DNA of 56,233 bases from an uncultured Bacilli bacterium (GTDB lineage: Bacteria; Bacillota_I; Bacilli_A; RF39; UBA660). The DNA is taken from positions 1 through 56,233 of the forward strand of contig CAKOSZ010000009.1 of NCBI GenBank assembly GCA_934119955.1. The letters are read 5' to 3'. Both the position numbers and the translations under genes were made by a program. Below the pieces are notes generated by a model that was not told the origin of the DNA, searched no databases, and was given only the letters and a program-made list of their open reading frames with translations. Positions 23,558 to 31,969 of this stretch are shown here, piece after piece. Numbering within the stretch: position 1 is the first letter of the stretch; each line of letters begins with the position of its first letter.

Positions 23558-24082
23558 AATATATTTATTTAAGTTTAGTTTTTTAGTTCTTTTTTTGTAT
23601 TTATATATTATATAAATAGGTTCTTTTTTTATATTTAAATATTCTTCTTTGTTTAATTTGATTTTTAAATGTATTTCTTTAACTTCAAATGGGTTTATAT
23701 TTACATATTTAATCTTTTCATAAGTAGAAGTTCCACCCATAGTTTTCATAGTATCAACAAGATTTAAATTATGATATTCTGTTAATATTAATTTTCTTTT
23801 ATGTCTTTTTACAACATCTAAGTTATAAATAGAATTATTTGTATTTTTGTTATTAAATATTTGTAAAATAAAATCTAATTCTATATATTTAGTATTATCA
23901 TCTATTTCTTTTTTATTTTCAAGCCATGCTGTATTAGAATTAATTATATTTATTTTAAGTTTAAAAATATTTAAATATAATTTGCCATGATTTTTAATTT
24001 TATCATATATTAAAATCATGAAAAAAGGTACTAAAATAATAGTTAAAATGATTTCTAAATCATTATCAAAAAAGTTAGTCAT
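23537..24082 (-). CDS. Membrane-anchored protein of unknown function
   Basis: This 181-residue protein has one N-terminal membrane helix (~10-27, IILTIILVPFFMILIYD) and a basic, beta-rich soluble domain of about 150 residues. Part of it reads YVNINPFEVKEIHLKIKLNK, and it ends in a Lys-rich tail. I do not recognise the family. Orientation suggests the soluble domain is cytoplasmic or cell-wall facing, which I cannot resolve. It is convergent with the DGR RT gene, sharing the terminator hairpin. Confidence 0.5.
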   Translation of the reverse strand: MTNFFDNDLEIILTIILVPFFMILIYDKIKNHGKLYLNIFKLKINIINSNTAWLENKKEIDDNTKYIELDFILQIFNNKNTNNSIYNLDVVKRHKRKLILTEYHNLNLVDTMKTMGGTSTYEKIKYVNINPFEVKEIHLKIKLNKEEYLNIKKEPIYIIYKYKKRTKKLNLNKYIKRNKTN

Positions 24083-24132
24083 AAATCCCCCTAGACAATT
24101 TGATTATAACATACAAGTATTTAAAATTCAAT

Positions 24133-24158
24133 TAAAAAAAGTAGTTTAATTACTACTT
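24133..24158 (-). terminator. Terminator of the PASTA gene
   Basis: On the minus strand AAAGTAGT-AATTAA-ACTACTTT is followed by a T-run. The stem overlaps the stop codon. Confidence 0.75.
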
Positions 24159-26230
24159 TGAATTATTACATTATAAGTTCTACCTTCAACAACAGTATTT
24201 TGTCCTACTTTAATATCACTATCTTTATGTAATATACCAATTCCAGAATTTACTGGTTTAAAGATAAAATTAAATGTTACTCCTGGACAATTCTTTTCTA
24301 GTTTTTCTTTTAAAGTTTTTTTGGTTTGTTCATGATTACCAAGAGTTAATAAGTTTTGATCAATTACGAATGTATAAGTTTTAGCAGGACCACGACTTAA
24401 AATAATATTAACCACACTTCCTTTTATAACACTTCCTGTTTTATCTTGACTTAAAACAGTATCATATGCTTTTTCATTAAAACTATTGTTATAACTAAAA
24501 TTACATTTAATTCCTAAACTATTACAAGTACTATTAACGTCATTTTTATTTTTATTAACAAAACTTGGAACATTTACTTTTTCATATATTCCACTTGATA
24601 AAGTTATTAAAACATTTGTCCCACTGCTAACTATTGTTCCTGATGGTTTAGATTGTTTAATACTAATATCTCTTTTTGTACTTTCAGTTAAACTACCATA
24701 TGTAAAAGTACAAGTTAAATTATTATTTTTACAAATATTTACAATATCATTTTTACTTTTCCCAACTAAATTAGGTATTTTAATACTTTTTCCCTTAGAA
24801 ATATTTAAAATAACTAAATCCTCAGGTGTTAATTTATCTCCTTCTTTAAAATTAGTACTAATTAATTCACCTTGATTTATAGTATCATTAAATTCATAAT
24901 TTTCTTCATACCTTATATTATTTTCATTTAAGAATAACTTCAATTTTGTTAAATCATCAATTTTCGGCATAACTAAATTTCCTTTTGAAATAGTAATAAT
25001 TAATTTACTATCACTATCTATTACATCACCTTTACTATAATTACTATCTATTATTGTACCTATTTGATATTCTTTGTTAAAAGTTTCGATGTATTCTAAT
25101 TTGATATTATTTTCAAATGCCCAATTACTTATTTCTAAACTAGTCATATTTTTAAGATCAGGAACTTTAATTTCTTTACCTTTTGATACAACTAATATTA
25201 ACTTATCATCCTTTATTTCTTGTCTTATAACCTTGTTTTTAGAAATATTTGAATATTCATATTCTATTTCATATTTAACATTTAATCTTTTAAGATAAGA
25301 ACTTGCTTCAAATAAATCAATGTTTTTTAAATCTTTAATAGTATCAAGAGGAGTATCAGGTAAAATTTCGCCATATGAAAAAACAAATTTAATTAAATCA
25401 CTTCTTTTTAAACTACCACTTCCAATTTGTTCTATAACTGTATCTTTTTCTTTGCTAGATACTATAAATTCAATTTCAACATTGTTTAAAAAATTCTCAT
25501 TAATATATTTAATAACATCATCATATTTTAATCCAGTTAAATTAGAAACAACTATTTCTTTATTATAATTAGGTCCATCAGACACAGTTATTTTAAAATC
25601 TTTAATATCACTTATTAAAGTATTAATACCATATTCTTGCATAATAACATGATTTTTTAAAACTGTATCACTATATTCATGCAATATTTCTAGTTTTAAA
25701 TTATATTTATTAGTAAAACTAATAACTTCACTTATATCTTTATTGATAAAATCACTAACATATAAATTAGGTTTAGCATAAGTAGTTCCAAATATAGTAT
25801 AAATTATTAAAACAATTGTTATTAATAAAACATAAGGAATAGTTTTTTTAGTATTAACTTTAAACATTAAAATAACTATTATAAGTAAAGTAAGTAAAAA
25901 AGAACCTGTTTTAATTATTTCATTTACATCAAAATCTTTTTTTAAATAAAAATTAATACCTAAATATACTATTAATAATAAACAAATAATAAGTAAGAAA
26001 ATATTAAATTTACTAGGTTTATTTTCTTCTTTTTTTATTTTTTTAACATTATCACTTTTATTTTCATCTTTAAACTCTTTCAAAGGTTTAACTTCTTTAT
26101 TCTTTATTACTTCTTTTTCTTTTCTTGTTTCTTTTTTTATTTTTCCTTCTTTTTCTTTTATTATTTCTTTTTCTTCTTCGTTATTATCATCTAGATTAAT
26201 TAAATCATTTTTATTTTTCTTATTTTTCAT
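24146..26230 (-). CDS. Membrane protein with seven PASTA repeats and no kinase domain
   Basis: This 694-residue protein has a charged Lys/Glu-rich cytoplasmic head (~1-72). Three membrane helices follow (~74-92, ~103-122, ~128-150), and then about seven PASTA repeats of 62-66 residues (~152-600). Each repeat ends in the usual xIxxSxG motif (ITVSDGP, VFSYGE, LVVSKG, ITISKG, LNISKG, ITLSSG, IILSRG). A C-terminal domain of about 85 residues follows. PASTA domains bind peptidoglycan fragments and normally sit on PrkC/Stk kinases or PBPs, but here there is no kinase or transpeptidase. It probably senses or binds cell wall, and its partner is unknown. Confidence 0.8.
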   Translation of the reverse strand: MKNKKNKNDLINLDDNNEEEKEIIKEKEGKIKKETRKEKEVIKNKEVKPLKEFKDENKSDNVKKIKKEENKPSKFNIFLLIICLLLIVYLGINFYLKKDFDVNEIIKTGSFLLTLLIIVILMFKVNTKKTIPYVLLITIVLIIYTIFGTTYAKPNLYVSDFINKDISEVISFTNKYNLKLEILHEYSDTVLKNHVIMQEYGINTLISDIKDFKITVSDGPNYNKEIVVSNLTGLKYDDVIKYINENFLNNVEIEFIVSSKEKDTVIEQIGSGSLKRSDLIKFVFSYGEILPDTPLDTIKDLKNIDLFEASSYLKRLNVKYEIEYEYSNISKNKVIRQEIKDDKLILVVSKGKEIKVPDLKNMTSLEISNWAFENNIKLEYIETFNKEYQIGTIIDSNYSKGDVIDSDSKLIITISKGNLVMPKIDDLTKLKLFLNENNIRYEENYEFNDTINQGELISTNFKEGDKLTPEDLVILNISKGKSIKIPNLVGKSKNDIVNICKNNNLTCTFTYGSLTESTKRDISIKQSKPSGTIVSSGTNVLITLSSGIYEKVNVPSFVNKNKNDVNSTCNSLGIKCNFSYNNSFNEKAYDTVLSQDKTGSVIKGSVVNIILSRGPAKTYTFVIDQNLLTLGNHEQTKKTLKEKLEKNCPGVTFNFIFKPVNSGIGILHKDSDIKVGQNTVVEGRTYNVIIQSSN

Positions 26231-26362
26231 ATTTCACCTACTATTATAATTATATAGTAAATATTAAATAATTTAAAGACCTTTTTTGTTAGTTTACTTA
26301 TTTAGACAAGTAATTATAGTTATATTTTATATTATTAAAAATATAATAAAGTAGGAGGATTT

Positions 26363-26875
26363 ATGATTAATAAACAAGGTATTTGGTTTTTAACTTTAAC
26401 TAGTTTGGCACTTGTTTTAAGTGTTTATTATATAACAATGCCAAATGAGTTGTTATTAACTAATAATAGTAGTTATCAAACTAATAAGGAGAATGTGAAT
26501 AAAACAAGTAATGAAGTTAAGATTAAAGAAAGTGAATTAATAACTAGTATGCGAGTAGAACTTGATAGTGAAAGAACAAATTTAATGAATGAATTACAAG
26601 GTAAGTTAAGTGATTCTAAATTAACAGTTGATGAAAAAAATGAAGTTTATGAAGATCTTAGATATTTATCAAATATTGCTTCTTTGGAAAGTACCTTAGA
26701 AGGTAAAATTAAAAATGAGTTTAAACTTAATAGTTTTATAAAAATAGATGGGGATTTAGTAGAAGTTACAATTTCATCTAGTAATCATGATAAAAGTTTA
26801 GCAGTTAATATTATGAAAAGTTTACAAGAAGAATTTACTGAGAAAAAATATATATCAGTTAGTTTTAAAGAATAA
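26363..26875 (+). CDS. spoIIIAH: Stage III sporulation protein AH
   Basis: This 170-residue protein starts MINKQGIWFLTLTSLALVLSVYY, close to the start of Bacillus SpoIIIAH. A membrane helix is followed by a Ser/Asn/Thr linker. The helix containing SMRVELDSERTNLMNELQ and the C-terminal YscJ/FliF-like ring-building domain (VEVTISSSNHDKSLAVNIMKSL) come next. SpoIIIAH in the mother-cell membrane pairs with SpoIIQ of the forespore to form the feeding-tube channel. The rest of the spoIIIA operon is not in the window. The ribosome site is TAGGAGG. A sigma-K-type promoter and gerE follow directly. Confidence 0.88.
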   Translation: MINKQGIWFLTLTSLALVLSVYYITMPNELLLTNNSSYQTNKENVNKTSNEVKIKESELITSMRVELDSERTNLMNELQGKLSDSKLTVDEKNEVYEDLRYLSNIASLESTLEGKIKNEFKLNSFIKIDGDLVEVTISSSNHDKSLAVNIMKSLQEEFTEKKYISVSFKE

Positions 26876-26877
26876 TA

Positions 26878-26904
26878 ACTAAAATTTTATTTTTGCATAT
26901 ACTA
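26878..26904 (+). promoter_or_regulatory. Predicted sigma-K promoter of gerE
   Basis: AC at 26878-26879, 16 bases, then CATATACTA at 26896-26904 fully match AC-N16-CATANNNTA. In Bacillus gerE is a known sigma-K gene, which fits. Confidence 0.75.
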
Positions 26905-26923
26905 AAATAGATATGAGGAGTTT

Positions 26924-27127
26924 ATGAAAAATATATTAACTATAAGAGAAAAAGAGGTATTTACTTTATTAATTCAAAATAAAACAACCAAAGAAATAGC
27001 AAAAATACTTAATATATCTGAAAAAACAGTTAGAAATCACATATCAAATGCTATGCAAAAACTAGGTGTAAAAGGAAGGGCAGCAGCTGTTGTTGAACTT
27101 TTAAAATTAAATGAAATATCACTTTAA
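26924..27127 (+). CDS. gerE: GerE-like sporulation regulator (LuxR-type HTH)
   Basis: This 67-residue protein consists only of a LuxR/GerE helix-turn-helix: LTIREKEVFTLLIQNKTTKE, then IAKILNISEKTVRNHISNAM, then KLGVKGRAAAVVELLKL. Free-standing LuxR domains of this size are typical of GerE, the last transcription factor of the mother-cell line, which tunes coat gene expression. The exact sigma-K-type promoter in front and spoIIIAH and gerM on either side support the assignment. The start follows TGAGGAGTTT. Confidence 0.88.
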   Translation: MKNILTIREKEVFTLLIQNKTTKEIAKILNISEKTVRNHISNAMQKLGVKGRAAAVVELLKLNEISL

Positions 27128-27151
27128 ACGTACTAAAACAGTACGTTTTTT
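27127..27151 (+). terminator. Terminator of gerE
   Basis: AACGTACT and AGTACGTT form an 8-bp stem around AAAAC, with six T after. Confidence 0.88.
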
Positions 27152-27172
27152 CATATAATTAATTGGTGGGAT

Positions 27173-28093
27173 ATGTTAAAAAGAAAAGCAATTAGAAGAA
27201 TTATTTTAACAACATTAGTATTATTTATTATGCTAATTACATTTTCCTTAGACGTAATTGAAAAAGATAAAAATAGTAATTTAGATGAAGTAGAATATGT
27301 TAGTAATTTAAATACAAGTCATATTTATTTATTAAATAAAGAAAATTTATTAGTTAAAGTTGATTTTCTAATAAATAAAGATACTACTATTAATATGGCA
27401 AATGATGTAATTAAAAATTTATATACTAGTAATTCTAAATATCATAATTTAAAAGGATTAATACCAAGTAATACTAAAATAAATAGTATTAATTTTAATA
27501 ATGATACTTTAATAATTGATTTTTCAAGTGATTTATTGAAGGTTAGAAAAAACTTAGAAGAAAAAGTAATAGAAAGTATAGTTTATAGTTTACTTGAACT
27601 AAAAGAAATTAAAAATATTCAAATTAAAATAGATGGTAATATTTTAAATAAATTAGAAAAAAGTAATATAACTTTACCAAATATTTTAGATAATTCTCTT
27701 GGTATTAATAAAAATTATGCTATTAATAGTATAAAAGATGTTAAAAGTGTAGTTTTATATTATGTTTTTAATAATGATTATAAAGATTATTATGTTCCTG
27801 TAACTAAATATGTTAATTCTAAGGATTCTAAGATTAAGATAATAATAGATTCTTTAAAAGGATCTTATACATCAAGTACTAATTTAAAAAGTTATTTAAA
27901 TAGTAAAACAGATATTTTAAATTATGATTTAGATGAAGAAGTTTTAACCATTACATTTAATACTTTAAATGATTCTAATTTAGAAAGTGTTACTTATACT
28001 CTTGCATGTAGTATCTTTAATTCAACTGAAATAAAAAAAGTTATATTTGAAGTAGGGGATAAAATAGTAGCAGTTAGATTAAATAATAATTAA
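27173..28093 (+). CDS. gerM: GerM-like sporulation/germination protein
   Basis: This 306-residue protein has an N-terminal membrane helix (~9-26) and two GerMN domains. The first spans ~45-160, with KVDFLINKDTTINMANDVIKN and SINFNNDTLIIDFSS. The second spans ~180-303, with SVVLYYVFNNDYKDYYVPV, NYDLDEEVLTITFNT and a final VIFEVGDKIVAV. Two tandem GerMN domains behind a helix match Bacillus GerM, which takes part in peptidoglycan handling during sporulation and engulfment. It is convergent with the 28111 gene over a shared terminator. Confidence 0.78.
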   Translation: MLKRKAIRRIILTTLVLFIMLITFSLDVIEKDKNSNLDEVEYVSNLNTSHIYLLNKENLLVKVDFLINKDTTINMANDVIKNLYTSNSKYHNLKGLIPSNTKINSINFNNDTLIIDFSSDLLKVRKNLEEKVIESIVYSLLELKEIKNIQIKIDGNILNKLEKSNITLPNILDNSLGINKNYAINSIKDVKSVVLYYVFNNDYKDYYVPVTKYVNSKDSKIKIIIDSLKGSYTSSTNLKSYLNSKTDILNYDLDEEVLTITFNTLNDSNLESVTYTLACSIFNSTEIKKVIFEVGDKIVAVRLNNN

Positions 28094-28095
28094 AT

Positions 28096-28140
28096 AAAAA
28101 AATCTAAGAATTAATAGGCACTTAAATTCTTAGATTTTTT
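28096..28140 (+). terminator. Bidirectional terminator between gerM and a convergent gene
   Basis: AAAAAATCTAAGAAT and ATTCTTAGATTTTTT are perfect 15-bp complements flanking a 14-base loop, with A and T runs on the outer sides that suit both strands. Confidence 0.88.
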
Positions 28141-28812
28141 AAGTGGTTTAAAACCAGCCTCAATTAGATCGTTCATAGTAACAATTTTATTGTTTAAAGC
28201 AGTTTTTATATTGTATTCAACACCATCTACTTTAACAAAAATACTACCACTTATTATACAAGTAAAATAATATTTATATTCATTATCTTCATAATAATAC
28301 TCAATTGCTTGGGGACAATTATCACTACTTCTATCTATAATTGTTATTTTATTATTACCGATTATTGTATCTTCAATAGTTTCATCGATAATAGGATTAT
28401 CTTTTATATTATTATTTTTATTATCATTATTGTTATTATTACTGTTATTATTGTCATCTTTTTTATTATCATTGTTATTATTATCTATAATGTTATCTTG
28501 TTTATTATCTTTGTTATTATTTTGATTATTATCTATAACATCTTGATTGTTATCTTTATTATTCTCTTTTTTATTATTGTCTTTATCACTGTTACTTGAT
28601 ATAACTTGACAATTAAACTTAGAAAATTTGTTTTTAATAATTTTTTCATTGTTACAATCATATACATCATAAAAAATAGAACTATATTTTTGATCATTTT
28701 TGCTAATTAAAATTAATGGTTTTCGTTTAATCATTAAAAAGATAAAATCACTTAGAAAGATTAATATAATAAAAAATATAACTACTAATAAGAATTTTTC
28801 ATATTTTTTCAT
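28111..28812 (-). CDS. Membrane-anchored protein with Asn/Asp-rich linker
   Basis: This 233-residue protein has an N-terminal membrane helix (~7-27), a Cys-containing segment (YDVYDCNNEK, FNCQVIS) and a low-complexity linker of Asn, Asp and Lys (~75-140). The linker is built from AAT/GAT/AAA triplets. A compact C-terminal domain follows (~145-233: ITIIDRSSDNCPQAIEYYY, IFVKVDGVEYNIKTALN, TMNDLIEAGFKPLKK). I do not recognise the domain. The linker makes an extracellular tethered module likely. It lies among sporulation genes, but nothing else shows a sporulation role. Confidence 0.5.
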   Translation of the reverse strand: MKKYEKFLLVVIFFIILIFLSDFIFLMIKRKPLILISKNDQKYSSIFYDVYDCNNEKIIKNKFSKFNCQVISSNSDKDNNKKENNKDNNQDVIDNNQNNNKDNKQDNIIDNNNNDNKKDDNNNSNNNNNDNKNNNIKDNPIIDETIEDTIIGNNKITIIDRSSDNCPQAIEYYYEDNEYKYYFTCIISGSIFVKVDGVEYNIKTALNNKIVTMNDLIEAGFKPLKKSKNLSAY

Positions 28813-28860
28813 AAATCACCACAAGTAAATTATACATTAATTTATTATTTTTGTATAGAA

Positions 28861-30171
28861 TTAATTTGTTTTTATTTTTTTAAATAATTTTTTTATGTGT
28901 TTAATATGTCTAGTTGTTGTTATTAAAATATTAATTCCAGATGCAATAAGTAAACTATATAGACCAATTCCTTTAATAAAACTTAGTAAAAACAAAAAAA
29001 CTGTTTTAAAAATTATACCTATAAAATTATCATACATTACATTTTTGGCTTTATTCACGGCTTGTAAGAAGGCAGAGAGGGGGGCTTCTATGTAAAAAAG
29101 AATAAAAACTAAGGAGATATTTCTTATATAACTTGCTCCATGACTTGTTTTATAAAGTAAATTTAAAAAGAAATTAGGTATTATCATAATAATTATGGTA
29201 GAAGGAAGACCAATTAAAAGGGAATAAATAATTGCTTGTTTTAATTTTTTCTTTATATATTTATAATTTTTATTTGCATATTCTCTTGATATAACTGGAA
29301 GTAGGGCATTACTAATTGCATTTGTAAAAAATCCAGGAAGTAATAAAATTGGCATAACAAAACCATTAATAATTCCATATTCTGTGATTATATAATTAAT
29401 AGAGTATCCATTTAAAGATAAAACATAGGTTAAAATAATTGGTTCAAAGAAGAAAGAAATAGTTCCAATTATTCTAGTTGCAGTTGTTGGGAGGGCTGTT
29501 CCTAAAACATTACCCATACTACTAAAACTAGGTTTTAAGTCTTGTTTTTCTATTTTAAACTTTTTAGGTAAAAAGAAAATTAAAACTAAACTTGACATGA
29601 GTTCAGACAAAACATTTATTAAAATTAAACTAGTAGTTGTATAAACTGTACCTCTAATAATTATTTTGGGTAGTATTAAAATCATGAACAATAACCTTGT
29701 AATTTGTTCTATTAAATTACTAGTAACATGGGGAATCATCTTTTCTTTTCCAAAGAAAAAACCTCTTAGAATACTTGATAAAGAATCAAATGGCAAAACA
29801 AGAGAAATTGCAAGAATAGGAAAATAGGCTTGTTCATTTTTTAAAAGATTAAAAGCAATGAAATGACTTGTAAAAATTAAAAAAATAGTTAAAATTATGT
29901 TAATAAAAACAGAAATTGGTAAAATAGAAAATAATATTTTTTTACTACTATCCCTGTTTTCACTTACAACTTTGGATATTCCAGAAGCAAATCCTAATTG
30001 AGAAATTGCCATCATTAGAGAAAAAGTTGGCATTACAAGGGTATATAAACTAATTATTTCAAGATTAGAGTTTCTAGTCATAATAACTTTTATAAGGATT
30101 CCTAAAAATTTAGTTAATAGTCCTCCTATCATAAGAATTATTGTACTTTTAACAAATGTTTCTTTTTTCAT
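28861..30171 (-). CDS. spoVB: Stage V sporulation protein B-like MOP-family flippase
   Basis: This 436-residue protein has about 12-14 membrane helices. The opening KSTIILMIGGLLTKFLGILIKVIMTR is typical of SpoVB/MurJ-like exporters, with later family blocks GFASGISKVVSENRD, SSILRGFFFGKEKMIPH and FTNAISNALLPVISREYA. SpoVB belongs to the polysaccharide-transport branch and is needed for spore cortex synthesis, probably by moving lipid-linked precursors. It is slightly shorter than the roughly 500 residues of Bacillus SpoVB. The nearby uppP supplies the lipid carrier for the same pathway. A general PST-type flippase cannot be excluded. Confidence 0.8.
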   Translation of the reverse strand: MKKETFVKSTIILMIGGLLTKFLGILIKVIMTRNSNLEIISLYTLVMPTFSLMMAISQLGFASGISKVVSENRDSSKKILFSILPISVFINIILTIFLIFTSHFIAFNLLKNEQAYFPILAISLVLPFDSLSSILRGFFFGKEKMIPHVTSNLIEQITRLLFMILILPKIIIRGTVYTTTSLILINVLSELMSSLVLIFFLPKKFKIEKQDLKPSFSSMGNVLGTALPTTATRIIGTISFFFEPIILTYVLSLNGYSINYIITEYGIINGFVMPILLLPGFFTNAISNALLPVISREYANKNYKYIKKKLKQAIIYSLLIGLPSTIIIMIIPNFFLNLLYKTSHGASYIRNISLVFILFYIEAPLSAFLQAVNKAKNVMYDNFIGIIFKTVFLFLLSFIKGIGLYSLLIASGINILITTTRHIKHIKKLFKKIKTN

Positions 30172-30247
30172 ATTAAATTATATGATTGTGTAAAAAAAAT
30201 ATCAAAAAAAATAAAAAATATGATATACTTAATTAGGAGTTGATAAT

Positions 30248-31063
30248 ATGAAAATAATACAAGTAATTATTTTAGGAATTATTCAGGGGATTGCGGAGTT
30301 TTTACCTATTTCATCAAGTGCACATTTAATAATATTTAGAGATATTTATGGAATAGGATCATTTATTACGGGTGACTTTGAGATGTGTTTTGATATAGCA
30401 CTTCATTTTGGAACTCTTCTTGCTATTTTAGTTTTCTTTTTTAAAGACTTTTTAAATATGATTAAAGAAGGTTTTACCAAAGGAGTTAAAACAACAAACG
30501 GGAAAATTTTATGGTATATAGTTGCGGCAACAATTCCAGCGGCTATTGTTGGTGTTTTATTTGAAAGTAAAATTGATGAACTTGTTCGTCGTAATTATGT
30601 TTTGATTTTATCTTGTCTTGCTTTAATGGGAATAATTATTTATATATGTGATAAGTATAATAAACAAAGTAAAAGTTTTAAAGATATGAAATTAAAAGAT
30701 GCAATTATTATAGGATGTAGTCAAGTATGTGCTTTAATACCAGGATTTTCAAGAAGTGGAACTACTATTGCTGCTGCAAGATGTTTAAAACTTAATCGTG
30801 AAGATGCTGCTAAATTTTCTTTTTACTTATCAGCACCTGTTGTTGCAGGAGCAGTTGCAATTAAAGTATTAAAAGGTGAAATGTTATCTTTAATAACCTA
30901 TAATCCAACGATATTTGTAATTGGAGTATTAGTATCTTTTATATCAGGATTATTGTGTATTAAATTCTTACTTAAATATATTAAAAGTCATGATTATAAT
31001 ATATTTATGTGGTATCGTTTATTAATTGCTTTGATATCTTTAATAGTATTGTTGTTTAAGTAA
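30248..31063 (+). CDS. uppP: Undecaprenyl-diphosphatase
   Basis: This 271-residue polytopic enzyme of the UppP/BacA family recycles undecaprenyl pyrophosphate to the monophosphate carrier for cell wall synthesis. Motif 1 is GIIQGIAEFLPISSSAHLII (with the catalytic Glu) and motif 2 is LIPGFSRSGTTIAAA. Both are intact. The length is standard. It is divergent from spoVB. The gene starts after TTAGGAGTTGATAAT. Confidence 0.96.
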   Translation: MKIIQVIILGIIQGIAEFLPISSSAHLIIFRDIYGIGSFITGDFEMCFDIALHFGTLLAILVFFFKDFLNMIKEGFTKGVKTTNGKILWYIVAATIPAAIVGVLFESKIDELVRRNYVLILSCLALMGIIIYICDKYNKQSKSFKDMKLKDAIIIGCSQVCALIPGFSRSGTTIAAARCLKLNREDAAKFSFYLSAPVVAGAVAIKVLKGEMLSLITYNPTIFVIGVLVSFISGLLCIKFLLKYIKSHDYNIFMWYRLLIALISLIVLLFK

Positions 31064-31187
31064 AATAGATAATTAAAAATAAAAATAAAAAAAATAAATG
31101 TTAAATTAGAAAAATTAGTTGCAATTTAGCATAATTTTTGTTATTATTTATATAGAATATAGTAGAATAGATTGGGAGATGAATTAT

Positions 31188-31955
31188 ATGTTCAAAAATT
31201 TTGATTTTAGTTGGTTTTTAACAACACCTGGTATATTAACTGGTATAGGTTGTTTGTTAATAATCATATCAATTATAATTTTTATATCATCAGCAAAAGG
31301 AAATAGCAAAAAGAATAAGGATAATGTAGAGGCTAGTGAAGCAAGTATTCCAGATGTAAATCCAGTTAATGTAGGGACTGAACCTATTAATTTTGCTAAA
31401 ACAATGGAACCACTTCCTATTGAAAATAATCAAGTAGAAAATGTTCCTGTTACCCCAGTTGAACCAGTTAATATGGAACCACAAGTTACGCCAGTTCAGC
31501 CAATTAGTGTAGAACCACAAGTAACACCAGTTCAGCCAATTAGTGTAGAACCACAAGTAACACCAGTTCAGCCAATTAGTGTTGAACCACAAGTAACACC
31601 AGTTCAGCCAATTAGTGTAGAACCACAAGTAACACCAGTTCAGCCAATTAGTGTAGAACCACAAGTTGCCTCAGTTCAGCCAATTAATATAGAACCACAA
31701 GTAACACCAGTTCAGCCAATTAGTGTAGAACCACAAATTGCACCAGTTCAGCCAATTAGTGTAGAACCACAAGTTGCATCAGTTCAGCCAATTAGTGTAG
31801 AACCACAAGTAACACCAGTTCAGCCAATTAGTATTGAACCACAAATTACACCTGCTAATCCTACTTATGGAGGAGTTAATCAAATGGCTGCTCCCGGAGT
31901 AATGCCATCAGTTAATCAAACTTCTTCTCAACCAGATGAAATTGAATCATTATAG
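31188..31955 (+). CDS. Single-pass membrane protein with Pro/Gln/Val tandem repeats
   Basis: This 255-residue protein starts MFKNFDFSWF behind GGGAGATG and has one membrane helix (~16-36, LTGIGCLLIIISIIIFISS). A linker is followed by ten exact-length repeats of 12 residues, consensus PQVTPVQPISVE, and an Ala/Pro/Asn-rich tail. Such Pro/Val/Glu repeats form extended, wall-spanning or cytoplasmic rods. It is 14 bases upstream of cvpA and in the same operon with thioredoxin. No LPXTG motif is present. The family is unrecognised beyond the repeat type. Confidence 0.65.
   Translation: MFKNFDFSWFLTTPGILTGIGCLLIIISIIIFISSAKGNSKKNKDNVEASEASIPDVNPVNVGTEPINFAKTMEPLPIENNQVENVPVTPVEPVNMEPQVTPVQPISVEPQVTPVQPISVEPQVTPVQPISVEPQVTPVQPISVEPQVTPVQPISVEPQVASVQPINIEPQVTPVQPISVEPQIAPVQPISVEPQVASVQPISVEPQVTPVQPISIEPQITPANPTYGGVNQMAAPGVMPSVNQTSSQPDEIESL
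31479..31838 (+). repeat. Ten tandem 36-bp in-frame repeats
   Basis: Ten units of 36 bp encode PQVTPVQPISVE with few changes (VTP to VAS or IAP, ISVE to INIE or ISIE). Several units are identical or nearly identical at DNA level, so the copy number could change by slippage or recombination. There are no spacers, so this is not a CRISPR array. Confidence 0.95.
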
Positions 31956-31969
31956 AAAGGAGAATCATC

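Noticed and set aside
28309..28599. Ile-rich plus-strand frame opposite the Asn/Asp linker
   Set aside because: It is the complement of AAT/GAT triplets. There is no start site and the composition is monotonous.
31290..31664. Minus-strand open frame rich in Trp and Asn over the tandem repeats
   Set aside because: It mirrors the plus-strand repeat coding sequence and has no independent support.
31479..31838. Regular 36-bp repeats that might suggest a CRISPR array
   Set aside because: The units are contiguous with no unique spacers and are in frame within a membrane protein gene, and no cas genes are near.
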